Below are positions 26,406 through 35,084 of a DNA stretch of 64,000 bases, one piece after another (position 1 is the first letter of the stretch; each line of letters begins with the position of its first letter). Below the pieces are notes generated by a model, which did no database searches, was not told the DNA's origin, and saw only the letters and a program-made list of their open reading frames with translations. Source of the stretch: Paenibacillus pasadenensis DSM 19293 (GTDB taxonomy: Bacteria; Bacillota; Bacilli; Paenibacillales; Paenibacillaceae); contig NZ_KE383851.1 in the NCBI RefSeq assembly GCF_000422485.1, forward strand, positions 123,906 through 187,905, written 5' to 3'. Made by a program: the position numbers and the translations under genes.

Positions 26406-27491
26406 ATGAAAAAAGTAAAGGTGGCTATTTTCGGAGCCGGGTTCATCTCGGATTACCATGCAGAGTGCTATCGTCGTTTCGTCCCGGAATCGGAAGTCGT
26501 CGCCGTCTATGCGAGAGATCTGGATAAAGCCAAGCAATTCGCAGCCAAGCATCATATTCCGCAGGCTTATTCAGACATCGGCCAGCTGCTCGCGGAATCG
26601 GGCTGCGACGTCGTCGACATTTGCCTCCCAAACTTTCTCCACCATAGGGTCTGCATCGCCGCCGCCAATGCCGGCAAGCATGTCATCATAGAGAAGCCGC
26701 TCTGCGTCACGCTTGAAGAAGCGGACGATATGATCGCGACCTGCAAGGCGCAGAACGTCAAGCTCATGTATGCCGAGGAATTGTGCTTTGCCCCGAAGTA
26801 TGAACGCGTTCGCGAGCTCGTTCAGGATGGCGCGATAGGCGAAATTTATATGCTGAAGCAGACCGAGAAGCATTCCGGTCCTCACAGCCCTTGGTTCTAT
26901 GACATGGATCTGTCCGGCGGCGGCGTGGTGATGGACATGGGCTGCCATGCCATCCAATGGTTCCGCTGGATGCTCGGCGGGAACCCGGGCGTGAAGAGCG
27001 TAAAGGCACATATGCAGACCGTGCTGCACAACGAGATTACGAAAGGCGAGGACAACGCCGTTCTCCTCATCGAATTCGAGGGAGGCGTGCTCGGCGTTGC
27101 GGAAGACAGCTGGGCGAAGCATGGCGGCATGGACGACAAGATCGAGGTTCATGGTACAAAAGGCGTCAGCTACGCGGATATGGTCATGGGCAACTCCGCC
27201 TTGACCTACAGCGTGGACGGGTACGATTATGCGGCGGAGAAGGCGGGAACGACAAAGGGCTGGACGTTTACGATCTACGAGGAAGCGTTCAACTACGGCT
27301 ATCCGCAAGAGCTCAAGCACTTCATTGAATGCATCGCCTATGACAAGACGCCTTTGGTAACCGGAGAAGACGGAAGGGCTGTCCTGGAAATCATCTATGC
27401 CGCCTACGAATCTGCCCGAACGGGGAACAAGGTGGAGCTTCCGTTTCGTCCCCAAGTAAAGAAACCGATCGATCTCTGGCACGGCGTTTAG
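26406..27491 (+). CDS. Gfo/Idh/MocA family oxidoreductase (2)
   Basis: This 361-residue dehydrogenase has the Rossmann motif AIFGAGFISDYH, the catalytic Lys in IEKPLC and a substrate-site stretch SPWFYDMDLSGGGVVMDMGCH with the conserved Asp/His pair. AAGGAGG lies before the ATG. It is the third gene of the nagB-like operon. Its partner may be the TIM-barrel isomerase at 28804, beyond the ROK gene. Confidence 0.9.
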   Translation: MKKVKVAIFGAGFISDYHAECYRRFVPESEVVAVYARDLDKAKQFAAKHHIPQAYSDIGQLLAESGCDVVDICLPNFLHHRVCIAAANAGKHVIIEKPLCVTLEEADDMIATCKAQNVKLMYAEELCFAPKYERVRELVQDGAIGEIYMLKQTEKHSGPHSPWFYDMDLSGGGVVMDMGCHAIQWFRWMLGGNPGVKSVKAHMQTVLHNEITKGEDNAVLLIEFEGGVLGVAEDSWAKHGGMDDKIEVHGTKGVSYADMVMGNSALTYSVDGYDYAAEKAGTTKGWTFTIYEEAFNYGYPQELKHFIECIAYDKTPLVTGEDGRAVLEIIYAAYESARTGNKVELPFRPQVKKPIDLWHGV

Positions 27492-27557
27492 CGGCAGGAC
27501 TGGAAGGGGAAACCGATAGCCCCGTGTCATTGACGGGGCGCGGTCGTCCCTCTATAT

Positions 27558-27582
27558 TTGGTTAATAAGCTTTCTTAACTAA
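27558..27582. promoter_or_regulatory. Palindromic operator in front of the ROK gene
   Basis: TTGGTTAA, nine bases, TTAACTAA: an imperfect inverted repeat of 8-bp arms directly upstream of the ribosome binding site. The same TTAGTTAA word occurs at 24465 before the nagB-like operon, which suggests that one ROK repressor controls both promoters. Confidence 0.65.
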
Positions 27583-27599
27583 TGAGAAGAGGGACATTC

Positions 27600-28763
27600 A
27601 TGGCGAGCTTCATTCAAACCCATCTGAAAGATATGAACCGCAAGACGGTATTCGACTTATTGTCTTCGGTAGACAGCATCTCCAGAGCCGAGATCAGCAG
27701 GCGAACGGGAATCAGTTCTCCTACGGTCATCAAGATCGTCAGTTATTTTCAGGAGAAGGGCCTGGTCATCGAATTAGGCGAGGGAAGCATCTCCACGGCA
27801 GGAAGGAAGCCTCAGCTGATCCGCTTCAATCCGGATGCCGCATGGTCGATCGGAGTCGTGTATGAAGGCGATTATCTGGATGTCGGATTCGTCGATTTGA
27901 ACGGGAATATCAAGCATCGGAAAAGGTTCAAGGCAGTCGCCAACCTGGACGAGATGCTCGAGCTTCGGCTGCCGGTCATCCTGCGGGCTTTCATGGAGGA
28001 GTTCGGGGAAGCCCGGCCGAGCATTCTCGGCGTCGGCATCGGCATCCCCGGAGTCGTGGATCCGGACACGGCTCAGATCGAGTTCGCCGCTCCTATCGTC
28101 GGCGTCAAAGAAAGAAGAGACTGCAGAAGCCTCATCGATCGGCTGAGCGAGCAAATCGGACTGCCCGTCTCCATCGACAATGATGTCAAATCAGCCGCAT
28201 GGGGCGAGTACATCACGCGAAGCGGAGAAGCGCTGCAAGATCTGCTGTATGTCTCGCTCGGCTCAGGCATTGGCGCGGGCATTATCCTGGACGGCCAAAT
28301 CCGTCGCGGCAAGCATAGCCTGGCCGGCGAGATCGCCTTCACCTCCTTCGATCCAGCCTTCCGAATGTCCAAGACGGAGGTGGGCTGGATCGAAGGAAGG
28401 CTCGGCATTCATCCGTTGATCGGCAAGTGGAGCTTCCTGGAGAACATCCTGAACGACGGACAAGCGGGGGGCTATCCGACGACGCATCGCGGTCCTTTCG
28501 AGGAGATGATCCGTTACATCGCTTCGCATTTGGCGCTCTGCATCTCCAACCTGGTCGCCGCTCTTGACATTACGGACGTGGTGCTGGGCGGCGTGACCGT
28601 TGAGGCGCTTGGAGAGGCATTATTGGATGAAGTGAAAGAATACCTGAAGCGGCTGTGCGTCATCGACGTCCGATGTGACCTGCAGCTGAGCAGGGATCCC
28701 GGCGTAGTCGGCGTTGCGGCGATTGCCACCAATCATCGGCTGATGGAGTGGCTGGAAGGCTGA
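27600..28763 (+). CDS. ROK family transcriptional regulator (NagC/XylR type)
   Basis: This 387-residue protein has a MarR-like winged helix at 1-70 (LSSVDSISRAEISRRTGISS) and a ROK sugar-kinase-like domain with VGIGIPGVVDP, SIDNDVKSAAWGEY and SLGSGIGAGIILDG. The usual zinc-binding cysteine cluster of ROK proteins is missing, which is common in regulators that no longer act as kinases. The start is ATG 27600 (AGAGGG upstream); an in-frame ATG at 27582 lies inside the operator. Control of both its own gene and the nagB-like operon is inferred from shared operator words. Confidence 0.92.
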   Translation: MASFIQTHLKDMNRKTVFDLLSSVDSISRAEISRRTGISSPTVIKIVSYFQEKGLVIELGEGSISTAGRKPQLIRFNPDAAWSIGVVYEGDYLDVGFVDLNGNIKHRKRFKAVANLDEMLELRLPVILRAFMEEFGEARPSILGVGIGIPGVVDPDTAQIEFAAPIVGVKERRDCRSLIDRLSEQIGLPVSIDNDVKSAAWGEYITRSGEALQDLLYVSLGSGIGAGIILDGQIRRGKHSLAGEIAFTSFDPAFRMSKTEVGWIEGRLGIHPLIGKWSFLENILNDGQAGGYPTTHRGPFEEMIRYIASHLALCISNLVAALDITDVVLGGVTVEALGEALLDEVKEYLKRLCVIDVRCDLQLSRDPGVVGVAAIATNHRLMEWLEG

Positions 28764-28803
28764 GTCAGCCGCACGAAGCTTAGGAAGCGAGGAGAGGTAC
28801 GGG

Positions 28804-29637
28804 ATGGAATGGGCGTTCATGACGGCGAACTACGTGGCGAAGGAAGTCGGCTACAAGGATGTGACGGACTGGTTCAAGGATTGGGGACGATGCACGGAAG
28901 CGACGATTCGGAGCTTCCACGGCAGTCAATTCGAGCTGAAGTTCGAGTCGCTGATCAGCGGCATCAAAGAAAATGGATTCGATGCGATCGAGCTATGGGT
29001 GGGGCATCTGCACCCGGAGACGGCGACGGACGAGATGGTGCGCAAGGCGCGCGAGCTGCTGGATAAGTACGAGCTCTCCGTCGTGTCCTATACCGCTTCG
29101 TTCTCATCGCCGAACATGACGCTTGAGGAGGGAGCCCGTCGATTCGAGATCGCCCGCGCGATCGGCGCTCCGCTGCTCGCGAGCAGCTTCAACGTCTCGA
29201 ATGCGGAGCTGATTGTCGAGCTGTCGCAGCGATACGGAATTTTCTTTGGACTGGAAAATCATCCGGAGCGCAATGCGCAGGAGATCATCGAGAAGATTTC
29301 CCCTTATTCGCCCTGGATCGGGGCTGCGCTGGATACGGGATGGTTCGGCACGAACGGCTGCGATGTCAGCGCTGCCGTCGGCGAGCTTGCGCCGTATTTG
29401 AAGCATGTTCACCTGAAGGACGTTCTCGCGGCAGGCGCGCATGACTCGTGCGGGCTGGGCGAAGGCGTCGTCGACATCAAGGGGACGCTTCGCGAGCTGC
29501 ATGCGATCGGCTACCAAGGGGCGCTGACGTTGGAGCACGAGCCCTATGACCACGATCCGATGCCGGCCATGGTTCGAAGCCTGCAGCTCGTCAAACAGCA
29601 GTGGAACGAGCTTTTAGCTCAGGAGGAAAAGCGATGA
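28804..29637 (+). CDS. Sugar phosphate isomerase/epimerase family TIM barrel (2)
   Basis: This 277-residue protein has metal-site stretches FFGLENHPER, GAALDTGWFGTNG, HVHLKDVLAAG and LTLEHEPYDHDP. It resembles IolE/IolI and keto-sugar isomerases. It overlaps the next oxidoreductase by 4 bases (ATGA), so the two are made together and probably act in sequence. GGAGAGG precedes the start. Confidence 0.88.
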   Translation: MEWAFMTANYVAKEVGYKDVTDWFKDWGRCTEATIRSFHGSQFELKFESLISGIKENGFDAIELWVGHLHPETATDEMVRKARELLDKYELSVVSYTASFSSPNMTLEEGARRFEIARAIGAPLLASSFNVSNAELIVELSQRYGIFFGLENHPERNAQEIIEKISPYSPWIGAALDTGWFGTNGCDVSAAVGELAPYLKHVHLKDVLAAGAHDSCGLGEGVVDIKGTLRELHAIGYQGALTLEHEPYDHDPMPAMVRSLQLVKQQWNELLAQEEKR

Positions 29638-30686
29638 GCCTTCGCATCGGAATCATCGGAGCCGGCGCCATCGGCCAGATCCATGCCGCGACGTTCAAGC
29701 AGCTCGACAACGCCGTCGTCGCGGGCATGGCCGACGCCCATCTGCCGCTCGCGCAAAAGGCTGCCGCCGAGCTCGGCATCGAACGCGTCTTCGATTCCGC
29801 AGATCAGATGATCGCGAGCGAGGAGATCGACGCCGTTGTCCTGGGCGTCCCCAACAAATGGCATGCCGATCTGGCGATCCAGGCGCTTCAAGCCGGCAAG
29901 CATGTGCTGCTCGAGAAGCCGATGGGCATCAATGCAGAGGCGGCCGCTCGCATCCAAGAGGCGCATCTCAAGTCCGGCAAAACGCTCATGATTGCCCATC
30001 AGCTCAGGTGGGTGTGGCCGGCGAGGCAGCTCAAAAAGCTGATTGAGGAAGGCAAGCTGGGCACGATCTATTATGTCAAGGCGAATTGGCTGCGCCGTAA
30101 AAATATCCCCGGCTGGGGCTCGTGGTTTACGCGGATGGAGCATTCCGGCGGAGGGCCTCTCATTGACGTCGGCATCCATTTGCTTGATCTGGCGCTGTAT
30201 CTGATGGGCAACCCGACGCCGGCCAGCGTATCGGGCTCGACTTATGCGAGCTTCGGACCTCGCAAGCTCGGCATCGGCAATTGGGGAACCCACGACTGGA
30301 ACGGCTATTTTGACGTGGAGGATCTCGCGACGGCGTTCGTGAAGATGGAGGATGGCGCGACGCTGCTGTTCGACGTAAGCTGGGCCAGCCACAACGGCAA
30401 CGAGGACGGCATGCTGCTGCAGCTTATGGGAACCGAGGGCGGGGCGACGATCAAGCTGAATTCCGGCGTGCTGCATGCGGAGCTGTTCGATCGAAAGGTC
30501 GACATCGAGATGACGCCGGATGAGAAAGCCGACGAGCGGCTGCTGTTAAGCCGGCACTTTGTCGAATGCGTCCTCGAAGGGAAGGAGCCTCTGCCCTCAG
30601 CCGCAACCGGATACCTCAACAATCGGATCATCGACGCCATCTATGAGTCCTCCAAATCAGGACGTGAAGTTCGAATGGGAAGTTAA
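29634..30686 (+). CDS. Gfo/Idh/MocA family oxidoreductase (3)
   Basis: This 350-residue enzyme has IIGAGAIGQIHAATFK at the N-terminus, the catalytic Lys in LLEKPMGI and the substrate-site block GGGPLIDVGIHLLDLALYLMG. The start overlaps the stop of the isomerase gene; an earlier in-frame ATG at 29601 lies inside that gene. It is the last gene of the ROK-linked group. A hairpin follows at 30735. Confidence 0.9.
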   Translation: MSLRIGIIGAGAIGQIHAATFKQLDNAVVAGMADAHLPLAQKAAAELGIERVFDSADQMIASEEIDAVVLGVPNKWHADLAIQALQAGKHVLLEKPMGINAEAAARIQEAHLKSGKTLMIAHQLRWVWPARQLKKLIEEGKLGTIYYVKANWLRRKNIPGWGSWFTRMEHSGGGPLIDVGIHLLDLALYLMGNPTPASVSGSTYASFGPRKLGIGNWGTHDWNGYFDVEDLATAFVKMEDGATLLFDVSWASHNGNEDGMLLQLMGTEGGATIKLNSGVLHAELFDRKVDIEMTPDEKADERLLLSRHFVECVLEGKEPLPSAATGYLNNRIIDAIYESSKSGREVRMGS

Positions 30687-30734
30687 GAGCATGGCCGAAG
30701 CCGGCAAAAAGTCGGGCGCTATCGCCTGAGCTTA

Positions 30735-30786
30735 AAGCCATCGCGGCGCAGGGAGATCCTCCCTTGCGGCCCGATGGCTTGTTTGC
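30735..30786 (+). terminator. Long hairpin after the ROK-linked operon
   Basis: AAGCCATCG and CGATGGCTT enclose an inner stem CGCAGGGAG/CTCCCTTGCG. The T run is short and broken (GTTTGCATTT), so termination may be partial. Confidence 0.65.
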
Positions 30787-30806
30787 ATTTCCGAAAAGTC
30801 AGAAGT

Positions 30807-30818
30807 TATACAGCAGAT
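30807..30818 (+). promoter_or_regulatory. Operator half-site in front of the GntR-fusion gene
   Basis: TATACAGCAGAT is identical to the core of the two inverted sites at 32358 and 32440. It lies about 90 bases upstream of the regulator gene and suggests self-regulation. Confidence 0.65.
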
Positions 30819-30910
30819 CGCTTTACTTTGAAGGTTCAATCGTTTAGATTTAAGAAAAATGCTATTCATGCAACGAACATGCGTCTCGAAAGGTGGCGGC
30901 TCATATTCAA

Positions 30911-32299
30911 ATGGGGAATCAACCTAAATCAGGTCGTACTAAATTCCGGTCTCGATTGAAATTCATGATTGATCAGCTGCGGGACCGGATCTTGGACGGC
31001 ACTTATAAACCGGGCGAGTTTCTTCCTTCGGAGTCCGAGCTGGTCCAGCTGTACGGATTGAGCAACAAATCCATCCGGAAAGGGCTTGACGAGCTGGTAG
31101 CGGAAGGCCTGATCGTCAAAGTGAATCGGGTCGGAAGCAAAGTGACGGAAAAAGGCCATGAATCGACGGTCGTTACGCTAGGCGTCAGTTCTTCGATCGA
31201 GAAGGACATCCTCCTTTCGAAATTGCTGGACGACTTCAACGAGCTGTACCCTCATATACGCGTCAAGATCATGACGATCACGATCACCAACTACACGAGC
31301 CAGATCGAGAGCTATTTGGAAAACGAGGTCATTGACGTCTTCACGCAGAACAGCCTTCATTTCCAGGAGCTGAAAGAAAGCGGAGCGCTGAGCATGCTCG
31401 AGCCGTTGAAAGCGGAAAAGGAGATTTATCCGTTTCTGAACGACGTGTTCAGCCATCAATCGCTGCAGTATGCCGTCCCTATCGTCTTTTCCCCTATCGT
31501 ACTCGCGTACAACCGGACTCACTTCAGCGAAGCGCAAGTCCCCGAACCGGATGGGAGCTGGACATGGGAGGATGCGCTGAAGCATGCCGAGACGCTGTCC
31601 AGAGGGGCGGACGGGAGGCTGGGGCTATACTTCATCATGGTGTCCTCCTTGCGCTGGCCGGTGTTTCTCATGCAGAGCGGGGAAGAGATCGGGCCGGACC
31701 CGAGCGGCGGATTCAGACTTCAAGGCAGCAAGCTGCTCGAGAGCATTCGGTTGTGCAAGCGCATCATCAAGGCGCAGGACAACTACCTTGGCTTCCTGAT
31801 CGAGGACAATAAGGATGTCATGGACCTGTTTCGTCAGGGCAAAGTATCGATGATGCTGGCCAGCTACATGGCTTTGAACGAGCTGAAGGACTCGTCCATC
31901 GACTTCGACTTGTCGCCGGCTCCGTTCATTGAAGCGCCCGCTACGATGCTCCACACGATCGGGGTGTCCATGCGCAAGACCGATCATGTGGCTGCCCGTC
32001 TGCTCGTCGATTATTTGGCTTCCTCGAGAGCCCAGGGCATGATCCGCAAGTGGACGAACAGCATACCGGCGGTCAGATCGCTGAATGAAATCCGTCTGGA
32101 AGAGCGGGATTCGATCAACCGGCCGTCGCGCTATCCGCTCTTCCGTGAGATCATGGCGACGTACAGCTCGCGCAGCCGCCTGAATCTATCGGCGGAAGCG
32201 TTCGACCAGCTCGGCCGGCTGTTGAAAAGGTATTGGTCGGATCTCATCACCGAGGAAGAGCTGTGCGCCAAGGTGGAGGAACTGCTTGTCAACGGGTAG
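30911..32299 (+). CDS. GntR-type HTH fused to a solute-binding-protein domain
   Basis: This regulator of about 462 residues has a winged helix of GntR type at residues 10-80 (MIDQLRDRILDGTYKPGEFL, PSESELVQLYGLSNKSIRKG), followed directly by a family 1 extracellular solute-binding fold (VNRVGSKV linker, YPHIRVKIMTITITNYTSQI, DGSWTWEDALKHAETL, VSMMLASYMALNEL). There is no signal peptide or membrane segment, so the binding domain is cytoplasmic and must sense imported sugar. The start at ATG 30911 follows AAAGGTGG at 14 bases; a GTG at 30893 falls within that site. Identical operator words occur before this gene and twice around the promoter of the ABC importer downstream. Confidence 0.9.
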   Translation: MGNQPKSGRTKFRSRLKFMIDQLRDRILDGTYKPGEFLPSESELVQLYGLSNKSIRKGLDELVAEGLIVKVNRVGSKVTEKGHESTVVTLGVSSSIEKDILLSKLLDDFNELYPHIRVKIMTITITNYTSQIESYLENEVIDVFTQNSLHFQELKESGALSMLEPLKAEKEIYPFLNDVFSHQSLQYAVPIVFSPIVLAYNRTHFSEAQVPEPDGSWTWEDALKHAETLSRGADGRLGLYFIMVSSLRWPVFLMQSGEEIGPDPSGGFRLQGSKLLESIRLCKRIIKAQDNYLGFLIEDNKDVMDLFRQGKVSMMLASYMALNELKDSSIDFDLSPAPFIEAPATMLHTIGVSMRKTDHVAARLLVDYLASSRAQGMIRKWTNSIPAVRSLNEIRLEERDSINRPSRYPLFREIMATYSSRSRLNLSAEAFDQLGRLLKRYWSDLITEEELCAKVEELLVNG

Positions 32300-32323
32300 G
32301 GAGGGAGGATTCCCTCCCTTTTT
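32299..32323 (+). terminator. Terminator of the GntR-fusion gene
   Basis: GGGAGGGA, loop GGAT, TCCCTCCC and TTTTT, overlapping the stop codon. Confidence 0.85.
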
Positions 32324-32357
32324 GCTGTACTATTTTTCTATAAACTCACTTTTTTAT

Positions 32358-32373
32358 CCAATCTGCTGTATAT
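32358..32373 (-). promoter_or_regulatory. Operator, upstream copy (inverted)
   Basis: CCAATCTGCTGTATAT is the exact reverse complement of the site at 32440. It lies 15 bases before the -35 box of the ABC importer promoter. Confidence 0.75.
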
Positions 32374-32388
32374 GATGAGAAATTTAGT

Positions 32389-32417
32389 TTGACAACCGGG
32401 CGATACCTGCTTAAAAT
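32389..32417 (+). promoter_or_regulatory. Sigma-A promoter of the ABC importer and lyase operon
   Basis: TTGACA (32389-32394), 17-base spacer and TAAAAT (32412-32417) form a near-consensus promoter centred between the two inverted operators. Confidence 0.85.
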
Positions 32418-32439
32418 TGGCTTAAGTAAAGTAAATCAA

Positions 32440-32455
32440 ATATACAGCAGATTGG
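32440..32455 (+). promoter_or_regulatory. Operator, downstream copy
   Basis: ATATACAGCAGATTGG lies about 15-30 bases beyond the expected transcription start. Together with the inverted copy 82 bases upstream it could support DNA looping or block RNA polymerase. Confidence 0.75.
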
Positions 32456-32590
32456 GCGGGGTTCAATCGGTTCCAATCGGATGGAGCCCATGCGGGAGGT
32501 GAGCCGCTCGTCGATTGCGTGTAAGAACAAGCATTTATACGAAGGCTAATTCAGCAAAACCATGACTTCTAACTTCCAAGGAGGGTCTAC

Positions 32591-34057
32591 ATGAAAAAGG
32601 TTTTGAAAGCGACTTCAGTATCACTTGCATCGCTCGTTGTTCTTACTTCACTTACCGCTTGCAGCAGCAATTCCTCGAACAATGCCGCCAATTCTCCCGC
32701 ACCGGTCAATGCCTCGGCCGGCGAGACGGACGCGGGCGCCCAGGTCTATTCGGAGAACGGGCTGCCGAAGGACGAAAAAGTAACGCTGAAGGTCGGTTTT
32801 TTTGAAGGCGGAATGGGCCGCGAATGGTTCGACTACGCTCTCGAATCCTTCAAGCAGAAATTCCCCAACGTCTCGTTCGACGTCACGTACTCCCCTACGA
32901 TCTCGCAGGTCACGCAAACGAAAATCGCGGCGAATGACGACAAGGACATGTTCGATCTGTTCTCGGGAAGCATACCGGGAGGCATCGCGAGCTACGTCGA
33001 AGCGGGCAAGCTTGAATCGCAGGAAGACCTGTGGGACCGAAAAGCGTATGACGGAAGCGGTAAGACGCTGAAAGAGGTTTCCTTCGAAGGCAGCTTTGAG
33101 TCGTCTCCGCGCACGAAGGGAAATACGTACGCCTTCCCGATCTCGGCAAGCGGATCCGGTCTGATGTACAACAAATCTTTGTTCGAGCAAAACGGCTGGA
33201 ACGAGAACCCGAAAACGTGGAGCGAGTTTTTGAAGCTTTGCGAGGATATTAAAGCGGCCGGCTTATATCCGATTACGTTCCCCGGCGTGTATCCGGATTA
33301 TATCACCAACGCGTTCGGCCCGCCCAAGGTATACGAGCTGGCGGAGGAGAACGGCACGCTGGATAAGGTGTATGAGGATTACCACAAGTTCAATCAGCCT
33401 TACTTCCTCGCTGCCGAAAACGTCGAGCGCTGGAACCGGATCTATGATATGGGCAAGAAGGGCTACTTCCCGAGCGGCCTTGCCGCATTGAATCATACGC
33501 AATCTCAAATGCAGGTCGTACAAGGCAAAGCGGCGATGGTGGCGACGGGCACCTGGGTCGAGAACGAAATGAAGCAGTCGACGCCGGAAGGCTTCAAATG
33601 GGGCTACATGACGGTTCCAATGGCCGAGAAGCCTGACAATACGAAATGGATTACGTTCACACCGGGCTCGGGCTTCCTGATCTGGGCGGCCAAGCCTTAG
33701 CTGAACAAGAACTGGTCCAAGGAATTCATCGTCTGGCTGTGGAACCTGGACAATCAACTGCAGATCGCGGAAAAGGGCGGCATGATTCCTCTGAGAGCGG
33801 ACTTTGCCGACGACGCGTCCCGCTTGGAGAAGCTCCAGAGCTTGCCTAGCGCATTCCTGGCTTATATGAAGGACAATAAAGTAAAAATGGATTCGGGCTC
33901 CGCAGACGTTACGTTGACGGACCCCGCATTCGAGCAGGCGAACAAGGTCATGTCCGAATCGATTACACAGATCGCGACCGGAAAACAGGATCCGCAGCCG
34001 AAGCTTCAGGAAGCGGAAAACTACCTCAAGAAAGCGATCGACGCACAGGGCAAGTAA
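32591..34057 (+). pseudogene. ABC sugar-binding lipoprotein with an in-frame TAG stop
   Basis: The reading frame encodes a 488-codon family 1 solute-binding lipoprotein with a signal peptide and lipobox LTAC (Cys24). At codon 370 (33698-33700) the frame is cut by TAG in the context AAG CCT TAG CTG. The same frame then continues without error for another 118 codons to TAA at 34057, including the expected C-terminal helices (NWSKEFIVWLWNLDNQLQIA). One base change (for example GAG to TAG) explains it. The truncated 369-residue product would lack the last quarter of the fold. Permease genes downstream are intact, so the loss is recent, suppressed, or a base-call error. Confidence 0.85.
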
Positions 34058-34064
34058 ATCCGCC

Positions 34065-34092
34065 AAGGAGGGGGGAGGCCCCCTCCTTTCTT
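34065..34092 (+). terminator. Intercistronic hairpin between binding protein and permease
   Basis: AAGGAGGGGG, loop GAGG, CCCCCTCCTT, then TCTT. With only a weak T run it is likely to reduce, not stop, transcription into the permease genes. This fits the usual excess of binding protein over permease. Confidence 0.6.
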
Positions 34093-34124
34093 ATCGGCTG
34101 ACCTCAAGAAAGGAGCGCTGAACC

Positions 34125-35072
34125 TTGGCTACACTTCGAACAGATCGCGACCTGACTAGACCGAAGCGAAGCAGCCTGCTGCAAAGGGCGAATGTTCAAA
34201 AGTGGATCTTCCTCACCTTTGCCATCGTGCCGACCTTTGGCGGTTACCTGCTGTTTGCGCTTTATCCCAATCTACTGTCGATCTACTACTCGCTGCTGGA
34301 TTGGAACGGCATTACGGAGCCGAAGTTCATTTATTTTGAAAACTACGTCCGCCTTTTCAACGATCGTTATGTATGGCGAGCGCTCGGCCACAATTTATTC
34401 TATATGGCCACCGTGCCGGTTTGCGTCATTTTGATTTCCTTGGTGCTTTCCTACCTTCTGACCAACAAAGGCTACAAGGGCACGTCGTTTTACAAGGTGC
34501 TCTTTTTCTTCCCCAACGTCTTGTCTACCGTAGTCGTCTCCTTGCTGTGGGCGTTCATCTACGATGGCAGCTTCGGCCTGCTGAACGCGCTGCTGAAGGT
34601 GTTCGGCATCGACATGGACGGCTTTTATTGGCTCGGGGACACCCGGACGGCCATGTATGCGGTGCTGCCTCCGTACGTATGGGCGGGCGTCGGATTGTAC
34701 ATCGTCATTTTCATGAATGCCATGACTACGATTCCCAAGAGTTTATACGAAGCCGCCATTTTGGAGGGGGCGGGGCATATGACGCGGCTGTTCCGCATTA
34801 CGATCCCGCTCATTACGCCTTTGATCCGGGTGAGCGCCATCTTCCTCGTGCTCGGCACGCTGAAGAGCCTCGATCTGATCCTCATCCTCACGCGCGGCGG
34901 TCCGGCAGGCTCTACCGACGTCATCGGCCTCTATATGTTCAACATGGCCTTCGGGGAGCAAGTCCAGAACTACGGCTACGCTTCGGCGATCGGGATGTTC
35001 TTGTTCGTCATTCTTGTCGGAGCCAAGCTGCTGGTCGACAAGCTTTTGCCAGACCGCGGTTACGAATATTAA
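34125..35072 (+). CDS. Sugar ABC transporter permease (MalF/UgpA type)
   Basis: This 315-residue inner-membrane protein has six predicted transmembrane segments, the first in IFLTFAIVPTFGGYLLFALY. The EAA loop is EAAILEGAGHMTRLFRITIP, which docks to the ATPase. It starts with TTG after AAAGGAG. No ATPase gene is in the cluster; such importers in Bacillota usually share an MsmX-type ATPase encoded elsewhere. It works with the second permease and the binding lipoprotein upstream. Confidence 0.93.
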   Translation: MATLRTDRDLTRPKRSSLLQRANVQKWIFLTFAIVPTFGGYLLFALYPNLLSIYYSLLDWNGITEPKFIYFENYVRLFNDRYVWRALGHNLFYMATVPVCVILISLVLSYLLTNKGYKGTSFYKVLFFFPNVLSTVVVSLLWAFIYDGSFGLLNALLKVFGIDMDGFYWLGDTRTAMYAVLPPYVWAGVGLYIVIFMNAMTTIPKSLYEAAILEGAGHMTRLFRITIPLITPLIRVSAIFLVLGTLKSLDLILILTRGGPAGSTDVIGLYMFNMAFGEQVQNYGYASAIGMFLFVILVGAKLLVDKLLPDRGYEY

Positions 35073-35084
35073 AGGTGGTGAACC

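Noticed and set aside
33698..33700. TAG read as pyrrolysine
   Set aside because: No PylT/PylS or methylamine gene context, and binding proteins have no use for this residue; a mutation or base-call error is far more likely.
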